A DNA stretch of 64,000 nucleotides, taken from NCBI RefSeq assembly GCF_004684205.1, contig NZ_SRIO01000005.1, positions 150,774-214,773 of the forward strand. The letters are read 5' to 3'. Below, piece after piece: positions 1 to 9,262 of the stretch. How positions within the stretch are numbered: position 1 is the first letter of the stretch; each line of letters opens with the position of its first letter. The notes below the pieces were generated by a model. That model saw only the letters and a program-made list of their open reading frames with translations, was not told the DNA's origin and did not search any database. Source of the stretch: Candidatus Macondimonas diazotrophica (lineage in GTDB: Bacteria > Pseudomonadota > Gammaproteobacteria > UBA5335). Position numbers and translations under genes: made by a program.

Positions 1-187
1 CACCGCCCTGGCCGGCTCGGACCTGACGCGGCTGGTGGTGTGCGACACAGTACCGCCGCTGCGGCTGACTCAGCCCGAGATCACGGCCAAGCTCACCACG
101 TTGGACACGGCACCGTTTCTCGCCGAAGCCATCGCGCGACTGCATGAGGACAGCTCGCTGGAGGATCTGGCCGAAGGCGCGATCTGA
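1..187 (+). CDS. prs: Ribose-phosphate pyrophosphokinase, C-terminal part
   Basis: This is the last 61 codons of an open frame that enters from the left edge (frame begins at base 2). PRPP synthetase makes phosphoribosyl pyrophosphate from ribose 5-phosphate and ATP. The visible tail contains the segment ...LVVCDTVPP..., the helix PFLAEAIARLHEDSS and a short acidic end, as at the C-terminus of this family. It converges on the kinase-like gene at 194-1243, only 6 bases away. The minus-strand neighbours 3-5 include two PRPP-using or phosphoribosyl enzymes, which suits a PRPP/NAD neighbourhood. The catalytic part lies outside the window. Confidence 0.85.
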   Translation, partial: TALAGSDLTRLVVCDTVPPLRLTQPEITAKLTTLDTAPFLAEAIARLHEDSSLEDLAEGAI

Positions 188-193
188 CGCGTC

Positions 194-1243
194 TCAAGGT
201 CCGGCAGCGATGGTCAGATAGGTCTCGAGCCGTGTCCGCCATTTCGCGGGACGGTCGTGCGGCAGGTCGATCAGATGCCACAGGGCCAGCTTGGCGCGCA
301 CCAAGGCCCGATAGCGCTGGTAGAACCGCACCAGTTCCGCTGGCGGATCGTCCTCGCAGCAGGCGCCATAAGCCGCCAGCAATCCTTCCAGCGTACCCGG
401 CTGCCCCAGCCTGGCGCACTCCAGGCCGAGATAGGCCAGCTCATCCACGGCATCGAGCATGCGCAGCTCGCGGCTGAATTCCAGGCAGTCGAAGATCACC
501 GGCGGTTCGAGGCAGCAGACATGCTCGGGACGCAGATCCCCATGCCCCTCGATGATCCGCCCGGCACTCGCCCGCTCGGCCAACAGCAAGCCCCGGCGGT
601 TGAGGAATTCCCGCTGACGCCGCAGGGCAGCCGACAGCCGCTCGGCATCCACCCATTCCGGTGCCGTGGCCAGGATCGCCCCTTCGCCGTCGATGGTCCG
701 GCGCAGTCCCTCGACATAGACACCCGGATTCAGCGGAAGCGCCGGCTGCGCCCGATAGAAGTCACCCAGATGCACCCCGATGCCTTCGACAACGGCATCG
801 TCGAGACGACCATCGCCAATCAGGCGATCCAGCATCCGTGCCGCCGGTAGCCGGTGCATGCCCACCAGCCAGTCCACCACGTGCGCGGGATCAAGCGGAC
901 CATCCGTCGGAGAGGCCACCACCGGACCGACTCGCAAACCGCTACGATCACAGATGAGCGGCAACAGACCCGTGTAGACGGTCGGAGCCAGGCGCCGGTT
1001 CAGATGTAGTTCGAGCGTGGCATTGCGCCCACGCGCCGCCACGCTCGTGAGATCGATCATCCGGCTGCGCAGCGGCTTTTTGAGCTTGTAGGCGCCCACG
1101 TTGGTGAGAAAAACCCAAGAAGATCGGGTCTCGACCACCTGCACGGGTGCCGAGTCATCCTCGCTCAGTACCCCACCTTGGCACAGGAAAGCGCGCTTTT
1201 CCGCCGGAGAGACCGCAAGGGCATCGCCGGCGCCGGCTTTCAT
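194..1243 (-). CDS. Phosphotransferase-family protein (COG2187-type kinase-like)
   Basis: A 349-residue protein of the aminoglycoside/choline-kinase-like fold. An N-lobe region has FLTNVGAYKLKKP (about residues 45-57, the Lys for nucleotide binding). The C-lobe has the catalytic loop GHGDLRPEH (about 233) followed by a metal-binding segment IFDCLEF. Many members of this group carry an extra P-loop domain, and this one does not. The ATG overlaps the stop of pncB (ATGA at 1240-1243), so it is translationally coupled to the NAD-salvage genes. The substrate is unknown. The context suggests a metabolite kinase, not antibiotic resistance, but that is inference. Confidence 0.75.
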   Translation of the reverse strand: MKAGAGDALAVSPAEKRAFLCQGGVLSEDDSAPVQVVETRSSWVFLTNVGAYKLKKPLRSRMIDLTSVAARGRNATLELHLNRRLAPTVYTGLLPLICDRSGLRVGPVVASPTDGPLDPAHVVDWLVGMHRLPAARMLDRLIGDGRLDDAVVEGIGVHLGDFYRAQPALPLNPGVYVEGLRRTIDGEGAILATAPEWVDAERLSAALRRQREFLNRRGLLLAERASAGRIIEGHGDLRPEHVCCLEPPVIFDCLEFSRELRMLDAVDELAYLGLECARLGQPGTLEGLLAAYGACCEDDPPAELVRFYQRYRALVRAKLALWHLIDLPHDRPAKWRTRLETYLTIAAGP

Positions 1244-2589
1244 GTGTCCTCGCTATGCAGCTGCTGGAAACGCGACTGGGCGGCGAGCAGCGCCTGGCTC
1301 ACCGCCACCGGATAGGGCTGCGCCGCATCGGACAGGCTCTGCAGCCGGGCGGGGAGCCGGTCCAGCCCGGCCGCCAGGTGTGCACGGGATGCAGACAATC
1401 CGGGACTGGCGCTGGGCAGGCGACAACCCTTTCGCATCACACAGTGCAGCAGGGGTTCACCCATCACAGCTTCATCGCGGCGCGCGATGACATCGCCGAT
1501 TGCCGAGTTGCCTTCCATGATGCGATAGACCTGTTTGGGACCCGGCAAGCTGACCTTGCCCGGCGACAGCTTGCCGCAATCGCGCCCGTTGTAGGACACG
1601 AGCTTGTACGCCGCCTCCAGGCTTGGCCCATCGGCCACGACACTGACCGCCGTGCCGACCCCGAACACGTCAATCGGCGCGCGGGCAGCGCGCAGCGCCG
1701 CCACCCGGTACTCGTCCAGATTGCCGCTCGCCACGATGCGCACGTCGGTCAATCCGGCGGCATCAAGCAAACTCCGGCTTTGCCGCGCCAATGTGGCCCG
1801 ATCACCCGAATCGAGCCGGATGCCACCCACCTTGAAGCGCTCACCCAGACGATGGGACAACGCGATGATGCGCTGCACGGCGTGCAGGGTATCGTAGGTG
1901 TCCACCAGCAACGTAGTCCCCGGATAGTGTTCGGCGAAGCGAATGAACGCCTGCTCTTCGTCCGGGTGCGCTTCGATGTAGCTATGCGCCACCGTGCCCA
2001 CCACCGGAATGCCCAGCCGCTGCCCGGCTTCGAGATTCGACGTGCCGACATAGCCGGCAATTGACAGCGCCCGAGCACAGGCCAGCGCGGCATCACGCCC
2101 ATGCGTGCGCCGGGCGCCGAAATCCACCACATCCGCGCCCGCGGCCGCAGCCACCACGCGAGCGCCCTTGGAGGCCACCAGCGTCTGGTAGTGGATGAGG
2201 TTCAGCACTGCGGTTTCGATCAGCTGCGCTTCGGGCAAGGGGGCTTCGATCGAAAGCAACGGTTCGTTGGGAAAACACACCGTCCCTTCGGGCATCGCGT
2301 GGACGGTACCGCTGAAACGAAACTCCCGGAGAATTTCGAGCACTTCCGGGGTAAATCGCCCCAAACTGCGCAAATAGTCGATTTCATCCGCGGTAAAGCG
2401 AAGATTCTCCAGATAATCCAGGACATCCTCGAGACCGCAGGCCACCAGATAATTGCGCCCCGGCGGCAACCGGCGCGCAAACAGCTCGAATACCGCCGGG
2501 CCAGTCATGCCCTCGGTGTGATAGGCCTGGAACATCGTCAGCTGATACTGATCGCTGAACAGGGCGGGAATGGGATGATCCTTGCTCAT
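1240..2589 (-). CDS. pncB: Nicotinate phosphoribosyltransferase
   Basis: A 449-residue enzyme that joins nicotinate to PRPP to give nicotinate mononucleotide, the second step of nicotinamide salvage. The N-terminus has the family signature ALFSDQYQLTMFQAY, followed by the type II phosphoribosyltransferase core with DFGARRTHG (about residue 157), SNLEAGQRLGIPVVGT and the phosphate-binding stretch GGIRLDSGD (about 255). The start overlaps the stop of the nicotinamidase gene (ATGA at 2586-2589) and its own stop overlaps the next gene, so three genes form one coupled operon. Length fits the long NAPRTase class. Confidence 0.93.
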   Translation of the reverse strand: MSKDHPIPALFSDQYQLTMFQAYHTEGMTGPAVFELFARRLPPGRNYLVACGLEDVLDYLENLRFTADEIDYLRSLGRFTPEVLEILREFRFSGTVHAMPEGTVCFPNEPLLSIEAPLPEAQLIETAVLNLIHYQTLVASKGARVVAAAAGADVVDFGARRTHGRDAALACARALSIAGYVGTSNLEAGQRLGIPVVGTVAHSYIEAHPDEEQAFIRFAEHYPGTTLLVDTYDTLHAVQRIIALSHRLGERFKVGGIRLDSGDRATLARQSRSLLDAAGLTDVRIVASGNLDEYRVAALRAARAPIDVFGVGTAVSVVADGPSLEAAYKLVSYNGRDCGKLSPGKVSLPGPKQVYRIMEGNSAIGDVIARRDEAVMGEPLLHCVMRKGCRLPSASPGLSASRAHLAAGLDRLPARLQSLSDAAQPYPVAVSQALLAAQSRFQQLHSEDT

Positions 2590-3173
2590 GCCAGCACCGC
2601 ACCTCGCTGGCGCATTTCCGCCAGAGCGCGATCCCCGTCGCCAGGCTCGAGGTCCACACCCCGGATGGCGTCCGTGAGCACCGTCACGGCGTAGCCCCGC
2701 TCAAGGCCGTCGATTACGGTGGCGCGAACGCAATAGTCGGTAGCCAGTCCTGCAACCACGAGTCGGGTGATTTCACGGGTGGCGAGTAGCGCCAGCAGCG
2801 GCGTATTCCGAACTTCCCCGCTTTGTGGATCGCGCATCGAAAACCCCGAATAGCCGTCCTCGCCACCGATTCCCTTGGAAATCACCGGGCCAAGCACGGT
2901 CAGCGCCGGGTGCAAGAGGGCCCCCCACGTATCGCGCACACAGTGCACCGGCCAAATCCCGCCATCCTTCTCGAAATGCGCCGTCACCGGCGGGTGCCAA
3001 TCTCGGGTATAGACGACCAGGGCGCCAGCGGCGAGCGCCCGCTCGATTTCCACATTGATGAGCGGAATCACCGCCTCGCCGCCGCGAACGTAAAGGCTGC
3101 CTTTCGGATCGGCGAAATCGTTCTGGACATCCACGACAACGAGCGCGGTACGCGCGTCATAAGTCAAGGCCAC
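2586..3173 (-). CDS. pncA: Nicotinamidase / cysteine hydrolase
   Basis: A 195-residue isochorismatase-fold hydrolase that should convert nicotinamide to nicotinate. The catalytic Asp is in VVVDVQNDF near the N-terminus, metal-site residues are in TRDWHPP, and the nucleophilic Cys is in AGLATDYCVRAT. I chose the GTG at 3173 because AGGAGG lies 6 bases upstream and the protein then begins right before the conserved first strand. The frame stays open a further 60 codons upstream, but that extension looks non-coding. The stop overlaps pncB, which uses its product. Confidence 0.92.
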   Translation of the reverse strand: MALTYDARTALVVVDVQNDFADPKGSLYVRGGEAVIPLINVEIERALAAGALVVYTRDWHPPVTAHFEKDGGIWPVHCVRDTWGALLHPALTVLGPVISKGIGGEDGYSGFSMRDPQSGEVRNTPLLALLATREITRLVVAGLATDYCVRATVIDGLERGYAVTVLTDAIRGVDLEPGDGDRALAEMRQRGAVLA

Positions 3174-3276
3174 TAAATACCTCCTGTCAGCGTCGGTGGG
3201 CTGCATGGGCCAGGACTTGGCCCTCCCCCCGGAGCGCCATGTGCACGCCGTGTCCACGTGCGGCTTCGCCGATCGG

Positions 3277-3924
3277 CTAGCCCTGGGATTGCCTCGAACT
3301 CGCTGCGCCCGCGCGGCACTCCTCCAGCAGGCGGACCACTTCGGTGTCCTCAACCTGGGCGAAATCCCGGTAGAACTCCCCTACGGAACCGAACCATGGC
3401 GGCATTTCCAGGCAGACGATCTCATCGGCATATCCGGATAGGCGGGCGATGGTCTCCGGCGGTGCCACCCCGATGGCCGCAATCAATCGCCGAGGCTGGT
3501 GGCGACGGACCGCTCGCAAGGCGGCGATCAGGGTCGAGCCGGTGGCCACACCGTCATCCACCACGATCACGATCCGCCCGGCCGGATTGCGCGCCGGCCC
3601 GTAGATCCGGCGGCGTGCATCCAAGACGCCGCGCTGATGCGCAACTTCACGCTCGAGGTCGGATGAGTCAAGGCAAGAGGCGGCGTCGGGATTGATCCAG
3701 ACAGCGCCGGATTCGTCGACGGCGCCAATAGCATATTCGGGATTGCCCGGAGCGCCCAGTTTGCGTACCAGAACCACGTCCAGCTCGCCATCGAGGATCT
3801 GCGCGATATGCGCGGCCATGGGCACAGCGCCGCGCGGAATCGCCAGGACCAAAGGGTGTTGCCCTTTCACTGACGACAGCCGACCGGCCAGTCGGCGCGC
3901 AGCGTCCATGCGGTCGTCGAACAT
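3277..3924 (-). CDS. Type I phosphoribosyltransferase-fold protein (COG1926)
   Basis: A 215-residue protein with a phosphoribosyltransferase domain. The PRPP-binding signature IVIVVDDGVATGSTL (about residues 115-130) is intact, and the N-terminal LAIPRGAVPMA and LVRKLGAPGNPEYAIGAV segments are those of the COG1926 family. The substrate of this family is not established. The ATG at 3924 has GAGGGG just upstream. A TTG at 3936 overlapping the rlpA stop is an alternative start. It sits at the 3' end of the elongasome gene string and 103 bases before pncA, so it may be read through from rlpA. Confidence 0.8.
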   Translation of the reverse strand: MFDDRMDAARRLAGRLSSVKGQHPLVLAIPRGAVPMAAHIAQILDGELDVVLVRKLGAPGNPEYAIGAVDESGAVWINPDAASCLDSSDLEREVAHQRGVLDARRRIYGPARNPAGRIVIVVDDGVATGSTLIAALRAVRRHQPRRLIAAIGVAPPETIARLSGYADEIVCLEMPPWFGSVGEFYRDFAQVEDTEVVRLLEECRAGAASSRQSQG

Positions 3925-3932
3925 GCCACCCC

Positions 3933-4793
3933 TCAATCAATGGTGGGTCGGGAATCGTGAATTCCGAGATCCTCGAGTTTTGCACTGGCCATATCGAGCG
4001 CACTCACATCATCGAACGGCCCAATCCAGACCTTATGGACGGTCTGAAAGCCGTTTGGTTCACTGCGGATATCGACCGGCCCGAGCTGGGCAAGGAGAAG
4101 CCGCCGGCGCATGCGTTCGGCATTTTCACGTTGAGAGAATGCGCCGGTCTGCAGGTAAAAGCGTGGCTTGCCGGCCACAGCCCGGGGGCCGGCATTCGCG
4201 ATCACAGCACCCGCCTCAGCAGGTTCGATAGCAACGACCTCTACCGGCGCCGTGCCCTGTTGCACGATTCCAAGACGCGTGGCTGCGGCGAAAGACAGGT
4301 CGATTACACGGTTGCCGACGAAGGGTCCACGATCGTTCACCCGCACTACGGCGCTGCGTCCATTCTCGAGATTGGTCACCCGGACATAGGAGGGCAGGGG
4401 TAAGGTCTTGTGCGCCGCGGTCATAGCGTACATGTCGTAGCGTTCACCGCTGGACGCCGACTTGCCGTGAAAATCGGGTCCGTACCACGAAGCGATCCCG
4501 CGTTCGTAAAAGCCCTTTGCCGAATCCAGGACGACGTAGCGCCGCCCATTGACGACGTAATACGGCGGATTGCCCAGCCGGCTGCGCGGCTCGACGCGTG
4601 GGACGGCATCCGGATACTGGCTGCTCGCGCCGCTTGCTGATGGTGTCAGCGGTGCGTTGTGTACCGGCTGGTGCGGCAGCTGCCCACACGCGGTGAGCAG
4701 TAATCCGAGCAAAACGGCGCCACCCCGGCCGAACGCCGCACGGCCGGGACGTGCACCGGCAAGGTCGATCTCAGGGCCCGGCTTGATCGGCAT
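3933..4793 (-). CDS. rlpA: RlpA-type septal lytic transglycosylase lipoprotein
   Basis: A 286-residue outer-membrane lipoprotein. The signal peptide ends in the lipobox LLTAC (Cys at about 36). A double-psi beta-barrel domain follows with [23 protein letters not shown] and a later VRVNDRGPF, the catalytic Glu/Asp regions of the RlpA family. A C-terminal SPOR domain (about residues 210-285) binds denuded glycan at the septum. The gene overlaps the end of mltB by 23 bases and ends the cell-wall operon, as in Pseudomonas. Confidence 0.92.
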   Translation of the reverse strand: MPIKPGPEIDLAGARPGRAAFGRGGAVLLGLLLTACGQLPHQPVHNAPLTPSASGASSQYPDAVPRVEPRSRLGNPPYYVVNGRRYVVLDSAKGFYERGIASWYGPDFHGKSASSGERYDMYAMTAAHKTLPLPSYVRVTNLENGRSAVVRVNDRGPFVGNRVIDLSFAAATRLGIVQQGTAPVEVVAIEPAEAGAVIANAGPRAVAGKPRFYLQTGAFSQRENAERMRRRLLLAQLGPVDIRSEPNGFQTVHKVWIGPFDDVSALDMASAKLEDLGIHDSRPTID

Positions 4794-5781
4794 GGCGGAT
4801 TTCTTGACTCAACTGGAAAACGGCCATGGCATACAAGACGCTGTGATTGTAGCGCGTGATGACGTAGAAATTGGGCAAGGCCAACCAGTATTCCGGCCCA
4901 TCCTGCTGATCGAGCATCAGCAGATTGGCCGGCTGAGCGGCAGGCACCTGCGCCGAACTGCGAACCCCGGCCTGACGCAGCACACCCACCGTATGCGGCG
5001 TTTCGCGCTTCTGGTTGCCCAAGGCCTGGCTTTCCGGGGTCGTCGCCTCGGCGGGGTACGCCACCGGCGCGCCCTTGGTCCAGCCATGCCGGGCGAAATA
5101 GTTGGCCACGCTGCCAATGGCGTCGGCCGGCTGCCATAGATTGCGCTGCCCGTCGGCATCGAAATCGACGGCATAGGCGCGATAGCTGCTGGGAATGAAT
5201 TGTCCCATGCCCATAGCGCCGGCATAGGAGCCGAGCGTTTGACGAGGATCGATTTTTTCTTCCTGCGCCAGACGCATGAAGTGCTCGAGTTCACCGAGGA
5301 AGAACCGACTGCGCGGCGGATACGCAAAACCCAGCGTTGCCAGCGCATCGAGCACCCGATAGCGACCGAAGTTGCGACCGTACTGGGTTTCAACCCCGAT
5401 AATCGCGACGATGATTTCGGCGGGCACGCCATAGCGGGCTTCGGCCTGGCTGAGCAGATCGCGGTGGGTGTTCCAGAACTGCACCCCGCCGTCGATCCGG
5501 GTGGGCGTCACGAACAGCTGGCGATACTGATGCCACGGTTTGGCCTCATAAGGACGCGTGATGGCATCGATGATGTCCTGCTTGTAGACCGCCTCGTTCA
5601 GCAGCGCGCGAACCGCGGGTTCCGACAGGCCATCCTGATCGACCAGGCGGCGCACCAGCGCCTCGCTCTCAGCCGCATCGATCCAGGTCGGCGGGGCATC
5701 CAAGGCCGCGGCCAGCGATGCCTGAGAAAACGACCAGACGGCAAACCAGGCTGCGGTGGAAAAGCGGAGCAATCGTTTCAT
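4771..5781 (-). CDS. mltB: Lytic murein transglycosylase B
   Basis: A 336-residue periplasmic peptidoglycan lyase with an N-terminal signal peptide ending near ASLAAALDA. The catalytic Glu is in [20 protein letters not shown], and the family segments [21 protein letters not shown] and [15 protein letters not shown] are present. There is no lipobox, so it looks like a soluble form. The start overlaps the rodA stop (ATGA), which couples it to the elongasome operon. It should cleave MurNAc-GlcNAc bonds with anhydro-sugar formation. Confidence 0.93.
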   Translation of the reverse strand: MKRLLRFSTAAWFAVWSFSQASLAAALDAPPTWIDAAESEALVRRLVDQDGLSEPAVRALLNEAVYKQDIIDAITRPYEAKPWHQYRQLFVTPTRIDGGVQFWNTHRDLLSQAEARYGVPAEIIVAIIGVETQYGRNFGRYRVLDALATLGFAYPPRSRFFLGELEHFMRLAQEEKIDPRQTLGSYAGAMGMGQFIPSSYRAYAVDFDADGQRNLWQPADAIGSVANYFARHGWTKGAPVAYPAEATTPESQALGNQKRETPHTVGVLRQAGVRSSAQVPAAQPANLLMLDQQDGPEYWLALPNFYVITRYNHSVLYAMAVFQLSQEIRHADQAGP

Positions 5782-6908
5782 GGAGCAAGCATCTTCTTGT
5801 GTGTCTGGATCGACATGAGCATACCGAAGCCCGCCAGCAGGGTCACCATCGAGGTTCCACCATAGCTGATCAGCGGAAGCGGCACACCCACCACCGGCAA
5901 TACGCCGCTGACCATGCCGGTGTTGACGAGCACGTAGAACAGAAAGGTAAAACTCAGGCTGGCGGCGAGCAGCCGTTCGAAGCCGTTCTGTCCGTTTGCG
6001 GAAATCCGCAGTCCGCGCACGGTGACTGCAATATAAAGTGCCAATAGCAACAGCAATCCGATGAGCCCAAACTCCTCGCCGTAGACGGCAAAGATGAAAT
6101 CGGTCGTGCCTTCCGGCAAGAATTGCAGATGCGCCTGGCTACCATTGAGCCAGCCCTTACCGAACAACCCCCCGGAACCGAGCGCGATCTTGGATTGGAT
6201 GATGTGATAGCCCGATCCCAACGGATCGGCTTCAGGGTCGAGCAGGGTGAGCACGCGTCGGCGCTGGTAGTCGTGCATCAGATTCCAGACCAGCGGCATC
6301 GCGGCCGCCAGCGTTCCGGCCAGTGACAGGATCCAGCGCCATGACAGCCCCCCGAGGAACAGGACGGCCACACCCGAGGTGGCGACCAGTACGGCAGTCC
6401 CCAGATCCGGCTGTTCGGCAATCAACAATACCGGCCCGCCAATCAGGAGCAGGATGATCGGCACATCCCAGCCGGCAGGCGGGATTCCCCGGTCCTGCAG
6501 ATAGCGGGCGGCCATCAGCGGCATCGCCAGCTTCATCATTTCCGAGGGTTGAAAGCGGATCACACCCAAGTCCAGCCAGCGCTGCGCCCCTTTGCCGATA
6601 TCGCCCAGCAGCATCACCAGAATGAGCAGGATCAACCCGATCCCGTAGAGACCCGGCGCCAAGCGATAGAGCCATTGGCTCGGAATCTGAGCCACCGTGA
6701 GCATCACCCCGAAGGCCAGGCCCAATCGCATCAGCTGGCGAAACAACAGGTCCATGTTCTCACCGCCGGCACTGTAGAGAATGATCAGACCGATGGTCGA
6801 CAACAGACTCAACAGGACCAACAGCGGCAGATCCACATGCAGACGGGTCGGCCAATCGCGAAACGGCGCGCGCATGCCGACGCCCAGCTCATAGACCTGG
6901 CGGTTCAT
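5778..6908 (-). CDS. rodA: Rod-shape peptidoglycan glycosyltransferase RodA
   Basis: A 376-residue SEDS-family polytopic membrane protein. It polymerises lipid II into glycan strands together with PBP2 during cell elongation. About ten hydrophobic helices are visible. Characteristic SEDS segments are AQRWLDLGVIRFQPSEMMKLAMP (about 110), AEQPDLGTAVLV (about 165) and, near the C-terminus, GVPLPLISYGGTSM. The start codon overlaps the mrdA stop (ATGA at 6905-6908), so the two partner enzymes are translationally coupled. Confidence 0.95.
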   Translation of the reverse strand: MNRQVYELGVGMRAPFRDWPTRLHVDLPLLVLLSLLSTIGLIILYSAGGENMDLLFRQLMRLGLAFGVMLTVAQIPSQWLYRLAPGLYGIGLILLILVMLLGDIGKGAQRWLDLGVIRFQPSEMMKLAMPLMAARYLQDRGIPPAGWDVPIILLLIGGPVLLIAEQPDLGTAVLVATSGVAVLFLGGLSWRWILSLAGTLAAAMPLVWNLMHDYQRRRVLTLLDPEADPLGSGYHIIQSKIALGSGGLFGKGWLNGSQAHLQFLPEGTTDFIFAVYGEEFGLIGLLLLLALYIAVTVRGLRISANGQNGFERLLAASLSFTFLFYVLVNTGMVSGVLPVVGVPLPLISYGGTSMVTLLAGFGMLMSIQTHKKMLAP

Positions 6909-8791
6909 GGTATCGCTTCCTCTTCTCGCACCAGATAGGCATCGAGTACCTGGCGGCCGATGGGTGCGGCGGTGCGGCCGCCGCTGCCGCCGTGCTCGGC
7001 GACAACCGCCACAGCGACCGCCGGATTCTCCAGGGGCGCAAAGCCGATGAACAATGCGTGGTCCCGAAGGTGCGCTGCAACGTTGGCCTCAACGTATTCT
7101 TCTTCATTGCCCAACCCAAACACCTGTGCCGTGCCGGTCTTCCCCGCGTAGGCATAAGGCGCGCTCCGGCCACTGCCGTAGGCGGTTCCGCCCGGCGTCT
7201 GCACCACATCATGCATGGCATCGACCACCGCTTCCCACTGCGCCGGGGTGCCGAATGGAACCGCCGAGCCCGGGACGGGCGTCATCGGCACGTACTGGCC
7301 ACTGGCAACATCCTCGCGCGCCCGGACCATGCGCGGGTGAACGACGCGCCCGCGGCGCGCCAGGGTTGCGGTGGCCTGCGCCAGCTGCAGCGGCGTCGCG
7401 AGGTTGTAGCCCTGTCCGATAACGTTCACCAGGGTTTCCCCTATGTACCAGGGTTGCTTTCGGACCCGCTGTTTCCAGGCCTTGGAGGGCACCAGGCCGC
7501 CCCGCTCCCCGGGCAGATCGACGCCGGTCGCGTGACCGAAACCGAACGCCACCAGCACATCGTGAATTCGATCGATCCCCAGCTCGAGCGCCAGCTGGTA
7601 GAAATACACATCGCAGGATTCGGCGATGGCGCGACGCAGATCGGTCCGCCCATGACCACTGCGCTTCCAGTCGCGATAGCGCCGTTCCTGATTGGGCAGC
7701 TTGACGTAGCCGGCACAGTAGACCCCACCCGATCCGAGCGGCAGGCCGGCGGCCAGATCGGCCACCCCGAGCAGCGGCTTGACCGTGGAACCCGGCGGAT
7801 ACTGTCCCAGGACGGCACGGTTGAACAACGGTCGCCCCGGGTCCTTGCTGAGCGCGCGGTAGTCTGCCAGGGAAATTCCGCCAATGAACAGATTGGCATC
7901 GTAGGACGGCTGGCTGACCAACGCGAGGATTTCGCCGCTCTCCGGCGCGATGGCAACGATGGAACCACGCTGTCCGGCCAATGCTTCCTCGGCAGCGCGC
8001 TGGAGACGGATGTCGAGACTGAGATAGAGGTTCTGGCCAGTGACCGGCGGATGGGTTTCCAGCACACGAATCGTGCGGCCCTGCGCGTTGACCTCGACCT
8101 GTTCATATCCGGTCACGCCGCGCAATTCAGACTCATAGTAGCGCTCGACGCCGCTGCGCCCGGCCTCGTTCAACCCGGCATAGGTCCCTTCCGGAACGTT
8201 GCGCAAATCCCGCTCGTCCACCGCCCCCATGTAGCCGATCACATGGGCGGTGCTCGCGCCGAACGGATAGTGGCGGGTCAGATCGGCGCGAATATCCACA
8301 CCGGGGAAATGAATTCGGTCGATTGCCAGCCGCGCGACTTCCTCGTCGGTCAGGCGGTGGCGCAACGGAACCGCATCAAATGGCCGGCTGCGCCGACGCT
8401 CGCGCTCGAAGCGCTCCCGATCCTGCGGCGTAATGTCGATGAGCCGGGACAACCGGTCCAGGGTCTGCGGCAGATCCGGGACATCCTCGGGGACAATCTC
8501 CAGTCGGAACGACGGCAGGTTTTCCGCCAGCAGGACGCCATGTCGGTCATAGATCAGCCCCCGCTGGGGCGGCAGGGGACGCAACCGGACGCGATTGCCT
8601 TGGGACAGGGTCGCAAAATGGGCATGATCGCGCACCTGCAGCTCGTACAGTCGCAGACACAGCCCCGCTACCAGAATCGCAGCGACCACGAGCGCAATAG
8701 CGATCCGACTGCGAATCAGCCGGCGCTGCAGCTCCGGGTGATACAACCGGACCCGCTGCTTCGATCGAAATCGCTGCCGCACCGTTTTCAC
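6905..8791 (-). CDS. mrdA: Penicillin-binding protein 2 (elongation transpeptidase)
   Basis: A class B PBP, 628 residues from the chosen GTG at 8791, whose bases overlap the mreD stop (GTGA). It has a cytoplasmic basic N-terminus, one transmembrane segment (IALVVAAILVAGLCL), a pedestal domain and a C-terminal transpeptidase domain. The active-site Ser is in PGSTVKPL, followed by SCD and KTGTAQ. It cross-links glycan made by RodA. An ATG 28 codons upstream keeps the frame open, but it would lie inside mreD. The Shine-Dalgarno is weak, in keeping with coupling. Confidence 0.93.
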   Translation of the reverse strand: MKTVRQRFRSKQRVRLYHPELQRRLIRSRIAIALVVAAILVAGLCLRLYELQVRDHAHFATLSQGNRVRLRPLPPQRGLIYDRHGVLLAENLPSFRLEIVPEDVPDLPQTLDRLSRLIDITPQDRERFERERRRSRPFDAVPLRHRLTDEEVARLAIDRIHFPGVDIRADLTRHYPFGASTAHVIGYMGAVDERDLRNVPEGTYAGLNEAGRSGVERYYESELRGVTGYEQVEVNAQGRTIRVLETHPPVTGQNLYLSLDIRLQRAAEEALAGQRGSIVAIAPESGEILALVSQPSYDANLFIGGISLADYRALSKDPGRPLFNRAVLGQYPPGSTVKPLLGVADLAAGLPLGSGGVYCAGYVKLPNQERRYRDWKRSGHGRTDLRRAIAESCDVYFYQLALELGIDRIHDVLVAFGFGHATGVDLPGERGGLVPSKAWKQRVRKQPWYIGETLVNVIGQGYNLATPLQLAQATATLARRGRVVHPRMVRAREDVASGQYVPMTPVPGSAVPFGTPAQWEAVVDAMHDVVQTPGGTAYGSGRSAPYAYAGKTGTAQVFGLGNEEEYVEANVAAHLRDHALFIGFAPLENPAVAVAVVAEHGGSGGRTAAPIGRQVLDAYLVREEEAIP

Positions 8792-9261
8792 GCCAGACTG
8801 AAACGCCGCCGAACATGGCGCAGCACCGCGAACACCCAGGGCCAAAGCAGGCAACTGGTGAGGATGCCCTGCCACGGGAAACTGGGTTCGCTCCGATTAC
8901 CCATACCCGCCAGCCAAAATCCGGGAAACACCGCGATGGACAGCAATGGAAGCAGCAGCAGTGCCTGCTGCCACACCGGAAAGGCGCGCAACTGCAGATG
9001 AAAACGCGCCAGTGGATAGGCCATAAGCGTGAGACTGAGCGCCTGCACCCCAAGGGTACCGCCGCGACCCGCGTCAATGAGCAGGCCCAGACACCAGGCT
9101 GTCGTCAGGCTGACCCGCTCGGGCAAGGCGATGATCCAATAGGCCAGGACCAGCGCCACCCAGTGCGGCCGCCAGTCCGCTGCCCATGGCGGCAATGGCA
9201 CGAAGGTCAGTGCCAGGGAAACGAAGAAGCACACCCCCAGAATACCCCAGCGTGCCGGCAT
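8788..9261 (-). CDS. mreD: Rod-shape determining membrane protein MreD
   Basis: A 157-residue polytopic membrane protein with five or six hydrophobic segments and the family-typical RPHWVALVLAYWIIALP and GLLIDAGRGGTLGVQAL. I chose the ATG at 9261 because GGAGGAG lies about 7 bases upstream and the length then matches the family. An in-frame ATG at 9294 is possible. It lies one base after the mreC stop. It connects MreC to the elongasome in the inner membrane. Confidence 0.9.
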   Translation of the reverse strand: MPARWGILGVCFFVSLALTFVPLPPWAADWRPHWVALVLAYWIIALPERVSLTTAWCLGLLIDAGRGGTLGVQALSLTLMAYPLARFHLQLRAFPVWQQALLLLPLLSIAVFPGFWLAGMGNRSEPSFPWQGILTSCLLWPWVFAVLRHVRRRFSLA

Positions 9262-9262
9262 G

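Noticed and set aside
6992..9001. A 669-codon open frame on the plus strand across the mrdA-mreD region
   Set aside because: It is the complement of clear PBP2 and MreD genes, has a low-complexity Arg/Gln-rich translation and no family motif; GC-rich DNA makes such long shadows.
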